Positions 44,800 through 53,731 of a DNA stretch of 56,189 nucleotides are shown here, in pieces. The DNA lies in the NCBI GenBank assembly GCA_913778765.1, contig CAJYXO010000296.1, positions 1 through 56,189 on the forward strand. Reading direction: 5' to 3'. The notes under the pieces were generated by a model that had not been told where the DNA came from, did no database searches, and saw only the letters and a program-made list of their open reading frames with translations. Source of the stretch: an uncultured Massilia sp. GTDB lineage: Bacteria > Pseudomonadota > Gammaproteobacteria > Burkholderiales > Burkholderiaceae_D. Numbering within the stretch: position 1 is the stretch's first letter; the number at the start of each line of letters is the position of its first letter. The translations under genes and the position numbers were made by a program.

Positions 44800-46650
44800 T
44801 CAGGCGCCCAGGCGCTGCTCCAGCTCCTGCTTGGTCGCCACCAGCTCCTGCGGCAGGCGGTAGGCCAGCTTGTCGAACAGCTCGGTGTGCAGCTTCAACT
44901 CTTCGCGCCAGGCGTCCTTGTCGATCGAGGTGATCTGGGTGAACTGCGCTTCGGTGAAGTCGATGCCGGTCCAGTTCAGGTCCTGGTACGAGGGCGAGGT
45001 GCCGAACATGTGCTCGACGCCGCCCTGCTGGCCTTCGGCACGGTCCAGGATCCACTTCAGCACGCGCATGTTGTCGCCGTAGCCCGGCCACACGAAGTTG
45101 CCCTTGTCGTCGGTGCGGAACCAGTTGACGCAGAAGATCTTCGGCTGCACCGATACTTTCTTGCCCAGGTCCAGCCAGTGCTGGAAGTAGTCGCTCATGT
45201 TGTAGCCGATGAAGGGCAGCATCGCGTACGGGTCGCGGCGCACCACGCCCATCTGGCCGGCGGCGGCGGCGGTGGTTTCCGAGCCCATGGTCGCGGCCAT
45301 GTATACGCCTTCGGTCCAGTTGCGGGCTTCGGTCACCAGCGGCACGGTGGTCGAGCGGCGGCCGCCGAAGATGAAAGCGGAAATCGGCACGCCGGCCGGA
45401 TCGTCCCAGGCCGGATCGATGACCGGGTTCTGGGTCGCGGCCACGGTGAAGCGCGCGTTCGGGTGGGCAGCCTTGGTGCCGGAGGCCGGGGTCCAGTCCT
45501 TGCCCTGCCAGTCGATCAGGTGCGCGGGTGCTTCCTTGGTCATGCCTTCCCACCAGACGTCGCCGTCGTCGGTCAGCGCGACGTTGGTGAAGATGACGTT
45601 CTCGCGCAGCGAGGCCATGCAGTTGGGGTTGGTCTTGTCGTTGGTGCCCGGGGCCACGCCAAAGTAGCCGGCTTCCGGATTGATTGCGACCAGCTTACCG
45701 TCCTGGCCCGGCTTGATCCAGGCGATGTCGTCGCCGATGGTGGTGACCTTCCAGCCTTCGAAGCCGGCGGGCGGGATCAGCATCGCGAAGTTGGTCTTGC
45801 CGCAGGCCGAGGGGAAGGCGGCGGCCACGTATTTCTTTTCACCCTTCGGCGATTCCACGCCCAGGATCAGCATGTGCTCGGCCAGCCAGCCGGTGCCACC
45901 CGCTTGCGCTTCCTGGTAGCCCATGTTCGAGGCGATGCGCAGCGCGAAGCACTTCTTGCCCAGCAGCGCGTTGCCGCCGTAGCCGGAACCGAAGGACCAG
46001 ATCTCGCGGGTTTCCGGATAGTGGACGATGTACTTGGTGGCGTTGCACGGCCAGCGCACGTCCTGCTGGCCGGCCTGCAACGGCATGCCGACGCTGTGCA
46101 CGCAGGGCACGAACTCGCCGGTCTCGCCCAGCACGTCGTACACGGCCTTGCCCATGCGGGTCATGATGCGCATGTTGACGGCCACGTAGGGCGAGTCGGA
46201 CAGTTCGACGCCGATGTGGGCGATCGGCGAGCCCAGCGGGCCCATCGAGAACGGCACCACGTACATGGTGCGGCCGGCCATGCAGCCGTCGAACAGGCCG
46301 TTCAGGGTCTGGCGCATCTCGTTCGGATCGGTCCAGTTGTTGGTCGGGCCGGCCTGCTCTTTCGTAGCGGAGCAGATGAAGGTGCGGTCTTCGACACGCG
46401 CGACGTCGCTCGGGTCCGAATGCGCCAGATAGGAATTCGGGCGCTTGGCCGGATTCAGGCGCTTCATCGTGCCGGCTTCGACCATCAGGGCGCACAGGCG
46501 GTCATACTCTTCCTGGGAGCCGTCGCACCAGTAGATGGCGTCGGGCTTGGTAAGGGCCGCGATATCGGCCACCCAATTGATGAGTTTGTTGTGCTTGATG
46601 TAAGCTGGGACGTTCAAAGCGGCGACGCCGCCCATCACGGGCTGATTCAT
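44800..46650 (-). CDS. pckG: Phosphoenolpyruvate carboxykinase (GTP)
   Basis: 616 residues. It makes PEP and CO2 from oxaloacetate and GTP, the entry to gluconeogenesis. The P-loop of the GTP-type enzymes [12 protein letters not shown] is near residue 280, the metal site IGDDIAW follows, and [32 protein letters not shown] and VDGGRR-like [14 protein letters not shown] are conserved. Start at ATG 46650 (MNQPVMGG), which has GGAGGT upstream; an in-frame ATG at 46668 has no such site. It should matter for growth on amino acids or PHB-derived acids. Confidence 0.97.
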   Translation of the reverse strand: MNQPVMGGVAALNVPAYIKHNKLINWVADIAALTKPDAIYWCDGSQEEYDRLCALMVEAGTMKRLNPAKRPNSYLAHSDPSDVARVEDRTFICSATKEQAGPTNNWTDPNEMRQTLNGLFDGCMAGRTMYVVPFSMGPLGSPIAHIGVELSDSPYVAVNMRIMTRMGKAVYDVLGETGEFVPCVHSVGMPLQAGQQDVRWPCNATKYIVHYPETREIWSFGSGYGGNALLGKKCFALRIASNMGYQEAQAGGTGWLAEHMLILGVESPKGEKKYVAAAFPSACGKTNFAMLIPPAGFEGWKVTTIGDDIAWIKPGQDGKLVAINPEAGYFGVAPGTNDKTNPNCMASLRENVIFTNVALTDDGDVWWEGMTKEAPAHLIDWQGKDWTPASGTKAAHPNARFTVAATQNPVIDPAWDDPAGVPISAFIFGGRRSTTVPLVTEARNWTEGVYMAATMGSETTAAAAGQMGVVRRDPYAMLPFIGYNMSDYFQHWLDLGKKVSVQPKIFCVNWFRTDDKGNFVWPGYGDNMRVLKWILDRAEGQQGGVEHMFGTSPSYQDLNWTGIDFTEAQFTQITSIDKDAWREELKLHTELFDKLAYRLPQELVATKQELEQRLGA

Positions 46651-46878
46651 GAGTACCTCCAATGCCAATTAAAATTCCTGGGGCCTCGTCAAACCGGCTT
46701 CGCGTCGCAGGCCGCGGCTGGCAACGGTTCGTCGAGGGTCCGTCTTGGTATTTTCCGCTCGGCAGATCGTCATCGTCAGGCGTCCCGGTTCCGGGCCCGC
46801 GCTCTGGAATCCATTCGATCATGGATCGGCGCCGGGATGACGTGATGCGGCGGTCGTGTCGGCTGCTGGCCTCGATCA

Positions 46879-46905
46879 ATGTCTCAATAGTTGATATTCA
46901 GACAT
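46879..46905. promoter_or_regulatory. Nested dyad in the pckG / dehydrogenase divergent region
   Basis: The 420-base gap between pckG and the divergent dehydrogenase gene contains ATGTCT / AGACAT arms enclosing TCAA-TAG-TTGA (46884-46894). Such nested dyads are typical operators. The rest of the gap has AT-rich sequence near 46970-47070 suited to promoters and no credible gene. Confidence 0.4.
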
Positions 46906-47070
46906 CGTGGGCCTTTATTTCTGGTCGATTCTACACCCCTGCAAATGCGTTTCAAATGCTTTCACAACAAAAATGTAGGAAATTTGGTTGAGTAATGTAG
47001 TAGGTTATTTCGCATCTTTTGAATCCACGTTATTTCATTACTTGAACGTACGAAATTTACAAAAAACATT

Positions 47071-48066
47071 ATGAAAATAGCCATCCTCGACGATTACCAG
47101 GACGCCGTCCGCCAGCTCGACTGCATGCGTTTATTGGACGGCCATGCCGTCAAAGTGTTCACCAGCTCGAGCCGCGGCATCGGTCAGCTGGCGATCCGCC
47201 TGGCGCCCTTCGACGCCCTGGTGCTGATCCGCGAGCGCACCGCTTTTACACGCGCCCTGCTTTCCAAGCTGCCGAACCTGAAACTGATCTCGCAGACCGG
47301 CAAGCTGTCCGGCCACGTCGACGTCGCCGCCGCCACCGAGCATGGCATCGCGATCGCGGAAGGGATCGGCTCGCCAGTGGCGCCGGCCGAACTGACCTGG
47401 GCGCTGATCATGGCGGCCAGCCGCAAGATCGTCCCCTATGCCAACAACCTGAAGCAGGGTTTGTGGCAGACGGCGTCCATCAATCCAGAACTCAACGGCG
47501 TCGGACGGACGCTGAAGGGACGCACGCTCGCGATCTGGGGCTACGGCAAGATCGGGCGCATGGTGGCCGGCTACGGCAAGGCCTTCGGGATGCAGGTGAT
47601 GGTGTGGGGCAGCGAGGCCAGCCGTGCGGCAGCCGTGGCCGACGGTTTCGGCGCGGCTTCCTCGCGCGAAGCCTTCTTCGAGCAGGCCGACGTGCTGAGC
47701 CTGCATCTGCGCCTGAACGATGCCACGCGCGGCATCGTGACCGGGGACGACCTGGCGCGCATGAAGCCGGATGCGCTGTTCGTGAATACCAGCCGGGCCG
47801 AGCTGGTGGAAAAGGACGCGCTGGAAACGGCGCTGCAGCGCGGCCGGCCAGGCTATGCGGCGCTCGACGTGTTCACCGACGAGCCGCTGCCGGCGGACTC
47901 GCCGCTATTGAAGATCCCGACCGTGCTGGCGACGCCGCACCTGGGGTATGTGGAGAAGGACAGCTACGAGCTGTATTTCCGGGTGGCGTTCGAAAACGTG
48001 GTGAATTTTGCGAACGGTAACCCGACCAATATCCTGAATCCGGAAGCGCTGAGACCCGGGACGTGA
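47071..48066 (+). CDS. D-2-hydroxyacid dehydrogenase family protein
   Basis: 331 residues. NAD-binding GYGKIG (in LAIWGYGKIGRMVAGYGKAFGM), catalytic Arg in FVNTSRAELVEKDAL, Glu in DVFTDEPL and His in ATPHLGYVEKDSYE mark the D-isomer-specific 2-hydroxyacid dehydrogenases (3-phosphoglycerate dehydrogenase-like). It is NAD-dependent; the true substrate (glycerate, phosphoglycerate, other 2-hydroxy acids) cannot be told. It has no ACT domain, so it is unlike full-length SerA. A palindromic repeat directly follows. Confidence 0.9.
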   Translation: MKIAILDDYQDAVRQLDCMRLLDGHAVKVFTSSSRGIGQLAIRLAPFDALVLIRERTAFTRALLSKLPNLKLISQTGKLSGHVDVAAATEHGIAIAEGIGSPVAPAELTWALIMAASRKIVPYANNLKQGLWQTASINPELNGVGRTLKGRTLAIWGYGKIGRMVAGYGKAFGMQVMVWGSEASRAAAVADGFGAASSREAFFEQADVLSLHLRLNDATRGIVTGDDLARMKPDALFVNTSRAELVEKDALETALQRGRPGYAALDVFTDEPLPADSPLLKIPTVLATPHLGYVEKDSYELYFRVAFENVVNFANGNPTNILNPEALRPGT

Positions 48067-48067
48067 A

Positions 48068-48093
48068 CGCGTGGGCGCATGGTGCCCACCCCA
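48068..48093. repeat. Short GC-rich palindromic repeat (family B, copy 2)
   Basis: GCGTGGGCGCATGGTGCCCACC forms a hairpin between the dehydrogenase and the convergent gene; a relative lies at 7482-7510. Confidence 0.5.
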
Positions 48094-48096
48094 GGT

Positions 48097-48855
48097 TTAT
48101 CGCAATTCCGGCTCGCCCGTGAAATTGGGCTTGCGCATCGGCATCTCGTGTCGGCGCGTCCACAATCCGGCCCAGCCCGGCGGCCAGTCGATGGCCGGGC
48201 CCGCATAGACCGGCAGGCCGGCGCGCACCGGCACCACGGGCACCGGCGGCATCTCGACCAGGCCGCTGCCGCGGGCGGGCGGCGCCATGTCGAAGCTGTA
48301 CATGTAGCCAGGCAGCAAGGCATCGCAGACGCCGGCGAACCAGGCCGTGTGGTCTTCGTCGCGGCCCAGCGCGCGGGCCAGGCCTTCGGGGTCGAACTTC
48401 GCCAGCGCATGGACCAGCTCGTCCGTGCTGGCGCCGGGGGCGTCGCCCCATCCCATGACCGGGTTGCCGTTGTAGTCGGCGCCCGAGCCATACCAGCCTT
48501 CGCGCCAGGGCCGCTGCATCCAGTCGCGCTGGCCGGCGAACAAATGCCAGCGCCAGTGCAGGCCGGAGGGCTTGGGCCAGGAATGCAGGTAGAGCTTTTC
48601 GTAGCCGGCCTTGTGCAGCTCGCGCACCATCGCCATCAGGCGCGCGTGCGGCATGCGGTCCGGCGGCGAACGGCGGAACAGGATGGGCTCGCCATCCGCG
48701 TGCTGGACTTCGTCGGTGGAGAGGTTGAGGTCGAGCGTGCGCGACTCGTTGCCGAAGCGCGCGGAGATCCATCCGGTCAACAGGTTGACGTGGACAATGA
48801 CGCCATAACCACGATGGCGGTGAAAGATGACAGTGCCTGGAGCGACGGGTTTCAT
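48097..48855 (-). CDS. Protein of unknown function
   Basis: 252 residues from ATG 48855 (MKPVAPGTVIFHRHRGYG). The N-terminal part has a compact beta-rich look (GVIVHVNLLTGWISARFGNESRTLDLN), the middle is rich in Trp/Tyr/Arg (LHSWPKPSGLHWRWHLFAGQRDWMQRPWREGWYGSG), and the C-terminal part is Pro/Val-rich (VEMPPVPVVPVRAGLPVYAGPAID). No signal peptide or membrane helix. I do not recognise the family. An upstream start at 48912 adds 19 residues without support. Confidence 0.65.
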   Translation of the reverse strand: MKPVAPGTVIFHRHRGYGVIVHVNLLTGWISARFGNESRTLDLNLSTDEVQHADGEPILFRRSPPDRMPHARLMAMVRELHKAGYEKLYLHSWPKPSGLHWRWHLFAGQRDWMQRPWREGWYGSGADYNGNPVMGWGDAPGASTDELVHALAKFDPEGLARALGRDEDHTAWFAGVCDALLPGYMYSFDMAPPARGSGLVEMPPVPVVPVRAGLPVYAGPAIDWPPGWAGLWTRRHEMPMRKPNFTGEPELR

Positions 48856-48968
48856 GTGTTCAGTGTACTCATCCGATCCGGACGATTCTAGCGCAGTCAC
48901 ATGTCGATACATACCCGTTTGGGGCTATCATTACCCACCTTATTTTTCTGCGTTTCCAAACCATTATC

Positions 48969-49526
48969 ATGACCCTGCGAATCATTGCCACCGGCGGCAC
49001 CTTCGACAAACATTACAACGAACTCAACGGTGTTTTGGGCTTTGCGGACAGCCACTTGCCTGAGGTTATCAAGCGTTCGCGCATCACCATTTCGGCCGAG
49101 CTCGAAGTCGTGTCCCTGCTCGACTCGCTCGACATGCAGGACACCGACCGCCAAAAAGTATTGGATGCCTGCCAGGCCGCCAGCGAAAAGGCGATCGTGA
49201 TCGTGCACGGCACCGATACCATGCGCGAGACCGCCGAGGTACTGGGCCCGGTCATGAAGGACAAGACCATCGTCTTTACTGGCGCCATGATTCCCTACGA
49301 GATCGCCAACTCGGATGCGCTGTTCAACTTCGGCTTTGCCTGCGGCGTGGCGCAGATCTTGCCGCCGGGCGTCTATGTGGCGATGAACGGCACGATTTTT
49401 ACGTGGGATAACGTCACCAAGAACAAGACTGCCGGCGTGTTCCAGCATGGTCCGGTGAGTCCGGCGGGTGGGGAGAAACCGGAAGAGCCTGCCACTTCGG
49501 ATGAAGTGGCAGGCAGCGGGAGCTAA
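48969..49526 (+). CDS. Single-domain asparaginase-like protein
   Basis: 185 residues, half the length of usual L-asparaginases (about 320-350). It has only the N-terminal domain with both active-site motifs: IATGGTFDKHYNE (nucleophile Thr11) and IVIVHGTDTMRETAE (Thr82-Asp83). The C-terminal domain, which completes the active site of a neighbouring subunit, is missing, as in short proteins seen in other Betaproteobacteria. The last about 24 residues (GGEKPEEPATSDEVAGSGS) are acidic, low-complexity and partly encoded by a DNA hairpin. The activity on asparagine is uncertain. Confidence 0.85.
   Translation: MTLRIIATGGTFDKHYNELNGVLGFADSHLPEVIKRSRITISAELEVVSLLDSLDMQDTDRQKVLDACQAASEKAIVIVHGTDTMRETAEVLGPVMKDKTIVFTGAMIPYEIANSDALFNFGFACGVAQILPPGVYVAMNGTIFTWDNVTKNKTAGVFQHGPVSPAGGEKPEEPATSDEVAGSGS
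49487..49514. other. 12-bp perfect hairpin inside the end of the asparaginase-like gene
   Basis: GCCTGCCACTTC-GGAT-GAAGTGGCAGGC. It encodes part of the low-complexity C-terminal tail and sits 14 bases before the repeat pair. It lacks a T tract. Confidence 0.6.
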
Positions 49527-49528
49527 AA

Positions 49529-49612
49529 GACGTCATCCCCGCGCAGGCGGGGATCCAAGTTACGCTAGCGTAACGCGAACGAACTTGGATTCCCGCCTGC
49601 GCGGGAATGACG
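49529..49612. repeat. Inverted pair of REP-like elements (family A, copy 2)
   Basis: Arms 49529-49561 (GACGTCATCCCCGCGCAGG...) and 49582-49612 are near-complementary and enclose about 20 bases. The internal hairpins match the pair at 12674-12777. It lies between the convergent asparaginase-like gene and rdgC. Confidence 0.85.
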
Positions 49613-49621
49613 AGGTGATTA

Positions 49622-50518
49622 TTACGCCTTGGCTTCGCCGCCCAGCGCCTCGACCAGGTCCGCCATCATCTTCGACAGCTCGCCCGTCATCAGCATGATG
49701 TCGTTGTCGAAACGCTCATCGTCGCTGTAGGTGATGGTTTCGTTTTCCTTGATGACGTCCAGCGGCTTGACGCCCTTGACCGCCAGCGATTCGGTCAGCA
49801 CGAAGGACACGCGGCTGTTCCAGGTCATGGCCAGGCGGGTGCACTGCTTGCCGGCGGCGATATGGCGGCGGATGTCGTCCGGGTCCAGCGAGTGCTTCAC
49901 GTAGCGCACGGCGGCCTTGCTTTCGCCGGTGGCGCGCAGTTCGGTGTCCTGGTCGATCGTGAAGTTGTACGGCGCCTCGTCCGATTCCAGCCAGCCGGTC
50001 ATCACCGCGACCGGCGAACGCTGCACGCGCAGCGATTCCAGCGGCAGCTTGTCGACGGCCTTCAGCAGCAGCTTGATGACGTCGTCGGCCTTCGACGGGC
50101 TGGCGGCATCGACCACCAGCCAGCCGTTGACCGGGTCGATCCAGGTCCAGACGTTGCTGCGGATCGAGAACGCGCGCGGCAGCAGTTCGTCGGCCACGCG
50201 CTCCTTCAGTTCCTTCATTGCTTTCTTGCCCGGCGGGAAGCCCTGCTGCTCTTCCAGCTCGGCGGCCCTGGCCTTGGCGACCTGGTTGATGACCGAACCC
50301 GGCAACAGTTTCTTTTCGGTGCCCAGCATCATCAGCATCTGCTTGTTCACTTCGTGGACCAGCTTGCCGTTGCCGCGCGGCGAATCCCAGCCCTGGCGCA
50401 ACAGTTCGTTGCTGCTGGCCGGCGTGAACGCCTGCGACTGCAGCGCCTCTTCCATTTGTTCAGCGGTAAATGCCCATGGCGCGGGTAGACGGTAAATCTG
50501 CAGATTCTTGAACCACAT
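49622..50518 (-). CDS. rdgC: Recombination-associated protein RdgC
   Basis: 298 residues. It starts [27 protein letters not shown] and carries [24 protein letters not shown] and [30 protein letters not shown], all characteristic of RdgC. RdgC is a ring-shaped dsDNA-binding protein that limits RecA activity and is needed in some replication-restart mutants. Monocistronic, with a probable promoter in the gap upstream. Length and start are standard. Confidence 0.97.
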   Translation of the reverse strand: MWFKNLQIYRLPAPWAFTAEQMEEALQSQAFTPASSNELLRQGWDSPRGNGKLVHEVNKQMLMMLGTEKKLLPGSVINQVAKARAAELEEQQGFPPGKKAMKELKERVADELLPRAFSIRSNVWTWIDPVNGWLVVDAASPSKADDVIKLLLKAVDKLPLESLRVQRSPVAVMTGWLESDEAPYNFTIDQDTELRATGESKAAVRYVKHSLDPDDIRRHIAAGKQCTRLAMTWNSRVSFVLTESLAVKGVKPLDVIKENETITYSDDERFDNDIMLMTGELSKMMADLVEALGGEAKA

Positions 50519-50604
50519 AGTTGCTTTCAGTTATCTCTTTTTCCAGGGGAACGCCATTCTACACGCTACACCCCGGCAATTTTCACGTTGGGAGGAAGGG
50601 TTTT

Positions 50605-51681
50605 TTAATGTGTTGCACGTTCGTCAAACAGACTGAGCTGCTCAACCTGTTCGTTCTCGCCCAGCCGCACGCCCACGCCCAGCAGGCGCACCGGGCGGCT
50701 GGCGCGCTGCCAGCCGTTTTCCATCAGGTGACGATAGATCGCCAGGTTCGGCGCATAGCCGACACACTCGACCGTGGTCTGCTGGAAGTCGCTGAACTTG
50801 ATCTTCACAAACAGCTTGTTGATGAATTTTTCGGCATTGTTGCGCTTGATACGGCCCTGCAGATGTTCCATCAGTTCGGGCAGCAGCGCCAGGCAGGCCG
50901 GCAGGTCCGGCACGTCGGGCGTATAGGTTTCCTCGGTGCTGATCGACTTCCGCTCGCGCACCGGGTTGACGTCGCGGTCGTCGATGCCGCGGCATAAATC
51001 GTGCAGGCGGGCGCCGAAGGAACCGAAATGCTCCTGCAATTCGGCCATGCTCCAGCTGCGCAGGTCGGCGCAGGTCTGCACGCCCAGGCCATGCATCTTG
51101 GCGGCCGTGACCTTGCCGACGCCATGCAGCTTCTTTACCGGCAGCGCGGCGACGAAGGCATCGACTTCGTCCGGTCGCACCAGGAACAGGCCGTCCGGCT
51201 TGTTCCAGTCGCTGGCGATCTTGGCCACGAACTTGTTCGGCGCCACCCCGGCCGACGCCGTGATGCCGACGGTCTCGAAGATGCGCCGGCGGATCTCCTG
51301 CGCGATCAGGGTCGCGCTGCCCTTGCAATGCGGCGAATCCGTCACGTCCAGGTAGGCCTCGTCCAGCGACAGCGGTTCGACCAGCTCCGTGTAGTCGCGG
51401 TAGATGTCCATGATTTGGCGCGAGGCGATGCGGTACTTCTCCATGTTCGGCGGGATCAGGAGCAGGTCCGGGCACAGTTTGATTGCCTGGGCGGTGGCCA
51501 TCGCCGAGTGGATGCCGTAACGGCGCGCTTCGTAGTTGCAGGTGGCGACCACGCCGCGCTGGTCGGACCGTCCCCCGACCGCCAGCGGCCGGCCGCGCAG
51601 CGACGGGTCATCCCGCATCTCGACGGAAGCGTAGAAACAGTCGCAGTCGCAGTGGATGATCTTGCGGGTCGAGGTGTTCAT
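50605..51681 (-). CDS. dinB: DNA polymerase IV (Y family)
   Basis: 358 residues from ATG 51681 (MNTSTRKIIHCDCDCFYASVEM). Y-family motifs: metal Asp in HCDCDCFYASVE, LSLDEAYLDVTDS, helix-hairpin-helix PVKKLHGVGKVTAAKMHGLGV, and the little-finger region KSISTEETY. The C-terminal LGVGVRLGENEQVEQLSLFDE has the beta-clamp-binding motif QLSLF. It performs error-prone translesion synthesis. A LexA box lies at the start codon, and no ribosome site is visible before it. Confidence 0.96.
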   Translation of the reverse strand: MNTSTRKIIHCDCDCFYASVEMRDDPSLRGRPLAVGGRSDQRGVVATCNYEARRYGIHSAMATAQAIKLCPDLLLIPPNMEKYRIASRQIMDIYRDYTELVEPLSLDEAYLDVTDSPHCKGSATLIAQEIRRRIFETVGITASAGVAPNKFVAKIASDWNKPDGLFLVRPDEVDAFVAALPVKKLHGVGKVTAAKMHGLGVQTCADLRSWSMAELQEHFGSFGARLHDLCRGIDDRDVNPVRERKSISTEETYTPDVPDLPACLALLPELMEHLQGRIKRNNAEKFINKLFVKIKFSDFQQTTVECVGYAPNLAIYRHLMENGWQRASRPVRLLGVGVRLGENEQVEQLSLFDERATH

Positions 51682-51682
51682 A

Positions 51683-51698
51683 CTGTAATTGCATACAG
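51683..51698. promoter_or_regulatory. LexA (SOS) box of dinB
   Basis: CTGT-N8-ACAG (CTGTAATTGCATACAG) ends one base before the dinB start codon. A -10-like TATACT (minus strand, 51702-51697) overlaps its far end, so LexA would cover the transcription start. Confidence 0.85.
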
Positions 51699-51710
51699 TA
51701 TAAGGGGGAA

Positions 51711-51742
51711 TAAAAAGGGCGCGCAACTTTCGTTACGCGCCC
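51711..51742 (-). terminator. Terminator of S8 protease gene 1
   Basis: Stem GGGCGCG / CGCGCCC with a 12-base loop, followed (minus strand) by TTTTTA. It lies just behind the protease stop, upstream of dinB. Confidence 0.85.
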
Positions 51743-51762
51743 TCTCGTTCACTCGCCGCTGC

Positions 51763-53556
51763 TTACCAGGTGAACTTCAGGGTGTACTTCGCACCATACA
51801 CGCCGCTGTGGTAGCGCACGCGCACGTAGCGCGGCGACGTTGCCGTGGAGGTGTTGGTGACCGACACCGCGTCCGGCACGCCCACGCCGTTGGTGCTCAA
51901 CGCCAGCTGGGTGCCGGCGCCGTTGTAGGCATACAGGTCGTAGTCGGTGCTGGTGCCGGCGGCCATGGTCATGGTGGCGGTCAGGGTCTTGCCAGCCGGG
52001 ACCTGCACCACGAAGTAATCGTTGTCGGTGGTGCCGTAGGTATTCCCGTTGACGACCGTGCCCGACACGGTCACCGCGTTGGCGGTCGAGATCGAGTTGT
52101 TCGACTCCACCTCGTTCTGGGTCGGCGCGGCGGCAGCCACGGCGCCCGCCGCCGCGTTCACGGCGGCACTGGCGTCGACGATACCGGCGCCGCAGCCCGA
52201 GCAGGCCGCAGGGAAGGCGCGCGCCGTGGCTTTCAGCTTGGCTTCGACTTCGTCCGGGGTCAGGTTCGGGTTCTTCGCCAGCATCAGCGCCACCACGCCG
52301 GCCACGTGCGGGGTCGCCATCGAGGTGCCCATCATGTAGCCGTAGTTGTCGCCGGCCGGGGTGCTGGTGCCCGCGTTCCAGGTCGACAGGATGGCGCCGG
52401 TACCGTCGCCGCCCGGCGCCGCCACGTCGACGTTGGCGCCGTAGTTCGAATACGAGGCCTTGCCGCCGCTGCGGTTGGTGGCCGCCACGGCGATCACGCC
52501 GGCGCAGTTGGCCGGATTGCTGTTGGACGCGTTCACGTTCGAGTTGCCGGCCGCGACCACGACCACGGCGCCGCGCGAACGCGCGCTGTTGATCGCGTTC
52601 TGGGTGGTGGTGTCGCAGGCGCCGCTGCCGCCCAGCGACAGGTTCAGCACGCGCGCCTTGTTGGCATTCGCCGGCACGCCGGTGACGGCGCCGCCGGAGG
52701 CCCAGACGATGGCGTCGGCGATGTCCGAGGTATAGCCGCCGCACTTGCCGAGCACGCGCGCCGGCACGATCTTCGCGCCGTAGGCCACGCCCGCCACGCC
52801 GACGCCGTTGTTGGTCTTCGCGGCGATGGTGCCGGCGACGTGGGTGCCGTGCCAGCTCGAGGCTTCGTCCTGCGACGGCACGCCGGCGCCGCACTGGCCG
52901 GCAAAGGTGTTGTCGCCGTTGTCCTGGGCGTCGCTGTCGCGGCCGTTGCCGTCGCCGGCGATGCTGGCGCTGTTGATGAAGTCGTAGCCCGGCAGGATCT
53001 GGCCGGCCAGGTCGGCGTGCGGACGGTAGCCGGTGTCGATCACGGCCACGTTGATGCCGGCGCCGGTCGACTTGTCCCAGGCGGACGGCAGGTTCAGGCC
53101 GCCCTTGGCGTCGTAGTAGTGCCACTGCTGGCTGTACAGCGGGTCGTTCGGCACGGCCAGCGCCGTCATGATGCGGTCCGGTTCCGCGTATTCGACGTCC
53201 GGGTCGCGGGCCTTCAGTTCGGCGGCCAGGGCTTGCGCTTCGGCCAGCGACATGGTGCGGCTGAGCTGCAGGACGTCGGCGCCGGTGGCGGTGGCGCGCA
53301 GCGCGCGCAGGGTGGCGCCGACCTGCTGGCCGGCGCGGGCGATCAGGGCCTGGCGCGCGGCCGACAGGGCGCGCGGCGGCGCCGCGCCTTTCGAGGTGTC
53401 GACAGCGTCCTTGTACTTGACGATCAGGCGGTCGGTCTGGGTGATGAATTTGGTGGCTGCCGCATCCTGGGGACCGGCATGCGCTGCCAGCGGCCCGAAG
53501 GCGACGAGGGCTGCTGCACAGATTTTCAACACGTTGAACATCTTGTGGTGCGTCAT
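51763..53556 (-). CDS. Secreted subtilisin-like protease 1 (S8, with PPC domain)
   Basis: 597 residues from ATG 53556, with a GAGGAAG ribosome site. Signal peptide (about 1-27), I9-type propeptide (about 38-130; LIVKYKDAVDT, YAEPDRIMTALAVPNDP), and a subtilase domain with Asp174 (AVIDTGYRPH), His236 (SSWHGTHVAGT), oxyanion Asn338 and Ser412 (MGTSMATPHVAG). The C-terminal PPC-like beta domain (about 500-597, ESNNSIST...YDLYAYNGAG) probably directs secretion or substrate contact. A close paralogue lies directly upstream on the same strand. Confidence 0.95.
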   Translation of the reverse strand: MTHHKMFNVLKICAAALVAFGPLAAHAGPQDAAATKFITQTDRLIVKYKDAVDTSKGAAPPRALSAARQALIARAGQQVGATLRALRATATGADVLQLSRTMSLAEAQALAAELKARDPDVEYAEPDRIMTALAVPNDPLYSQQWHYYDAKGGLNLPSAWDKSTGAGINVAVIDTGYRPHADLAGQILPGYDFINSASIAGDGNGRDSDAQDNGDNTFAGQCGAGVPSQDEASSWHGTHVAGTIAAKTNNGVGVAGVAYGAKIVPARVLGKCGGYTSDIADAIVWASGGAVTGVPANANKARVLNLSLGGSGACDTTTQNAINSARSRGAVVVVAAGNSNVNASNSNPANCAGVIAVAATNRSGGKASYSNYGANVDVAAPGGDGTGAILSTWNAGTSTPAGDNYGYMMGTSMATPHVAGVVALMLAKNPNLTPDEVEAKLKATARAFPAACSGCGAGIVDASAAVNAAAGAVAAAAPTQNEVESNNSISTANAVTVSGTVVNGNTYGTTDNDYFVVQVPAGKTLTATMTMAAGTSTDYDLYAYNGAGTQLALSTNGVGVPDAVSVTNTSTATSPRYVRVRYHSGVYGAKYTLKFTW

Positions 53557-53596
53557 GCGTTGCTTCCTCTTCCGATTAACCGAACAGGCAAGCGTA

Positions 53597-53625
53597 ACGA
53601 AAAGCGGCCCGCTTGGGGCCGCTTT
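53597..53625 (-). terminator. Terminator/attenuator hairpin between the tandem proteases
   Basis: Perfect 10-base stem AAAGCGGCCC / GGGCCGCTTT with a 5-base loop; read toward the downstream protease it is followed by TTTTCGT. It sits about 40 bases before the protease-1 start codon, so it could end the upstream transcript or attenuate the downstream one. Confidence 0.65.
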
Positions 53626-53731
53626 AGGGGTTTTCACCACAGGAAAATTTTTTATAAGTAATTGATTGTTAAAGGAAATTGATTCCTAAAAGCATTTCCT
53701 TTCCAATCTACTCAGATTCCCGTTTGCAGAA

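Noticed and set aside
46662..46991. 109-codon frame upstream of pckG
   Set aside because: It covers the pckG ribosome site and the divergent promoter region and has no recognisable sequence.
48969..49526. Asparaginase-like gene as part of the cyanophycin system
   Set aside because: It lies over 4 kb away behind pckG and other genes, and single-domain asparaginases occur without cyanophycin genes.
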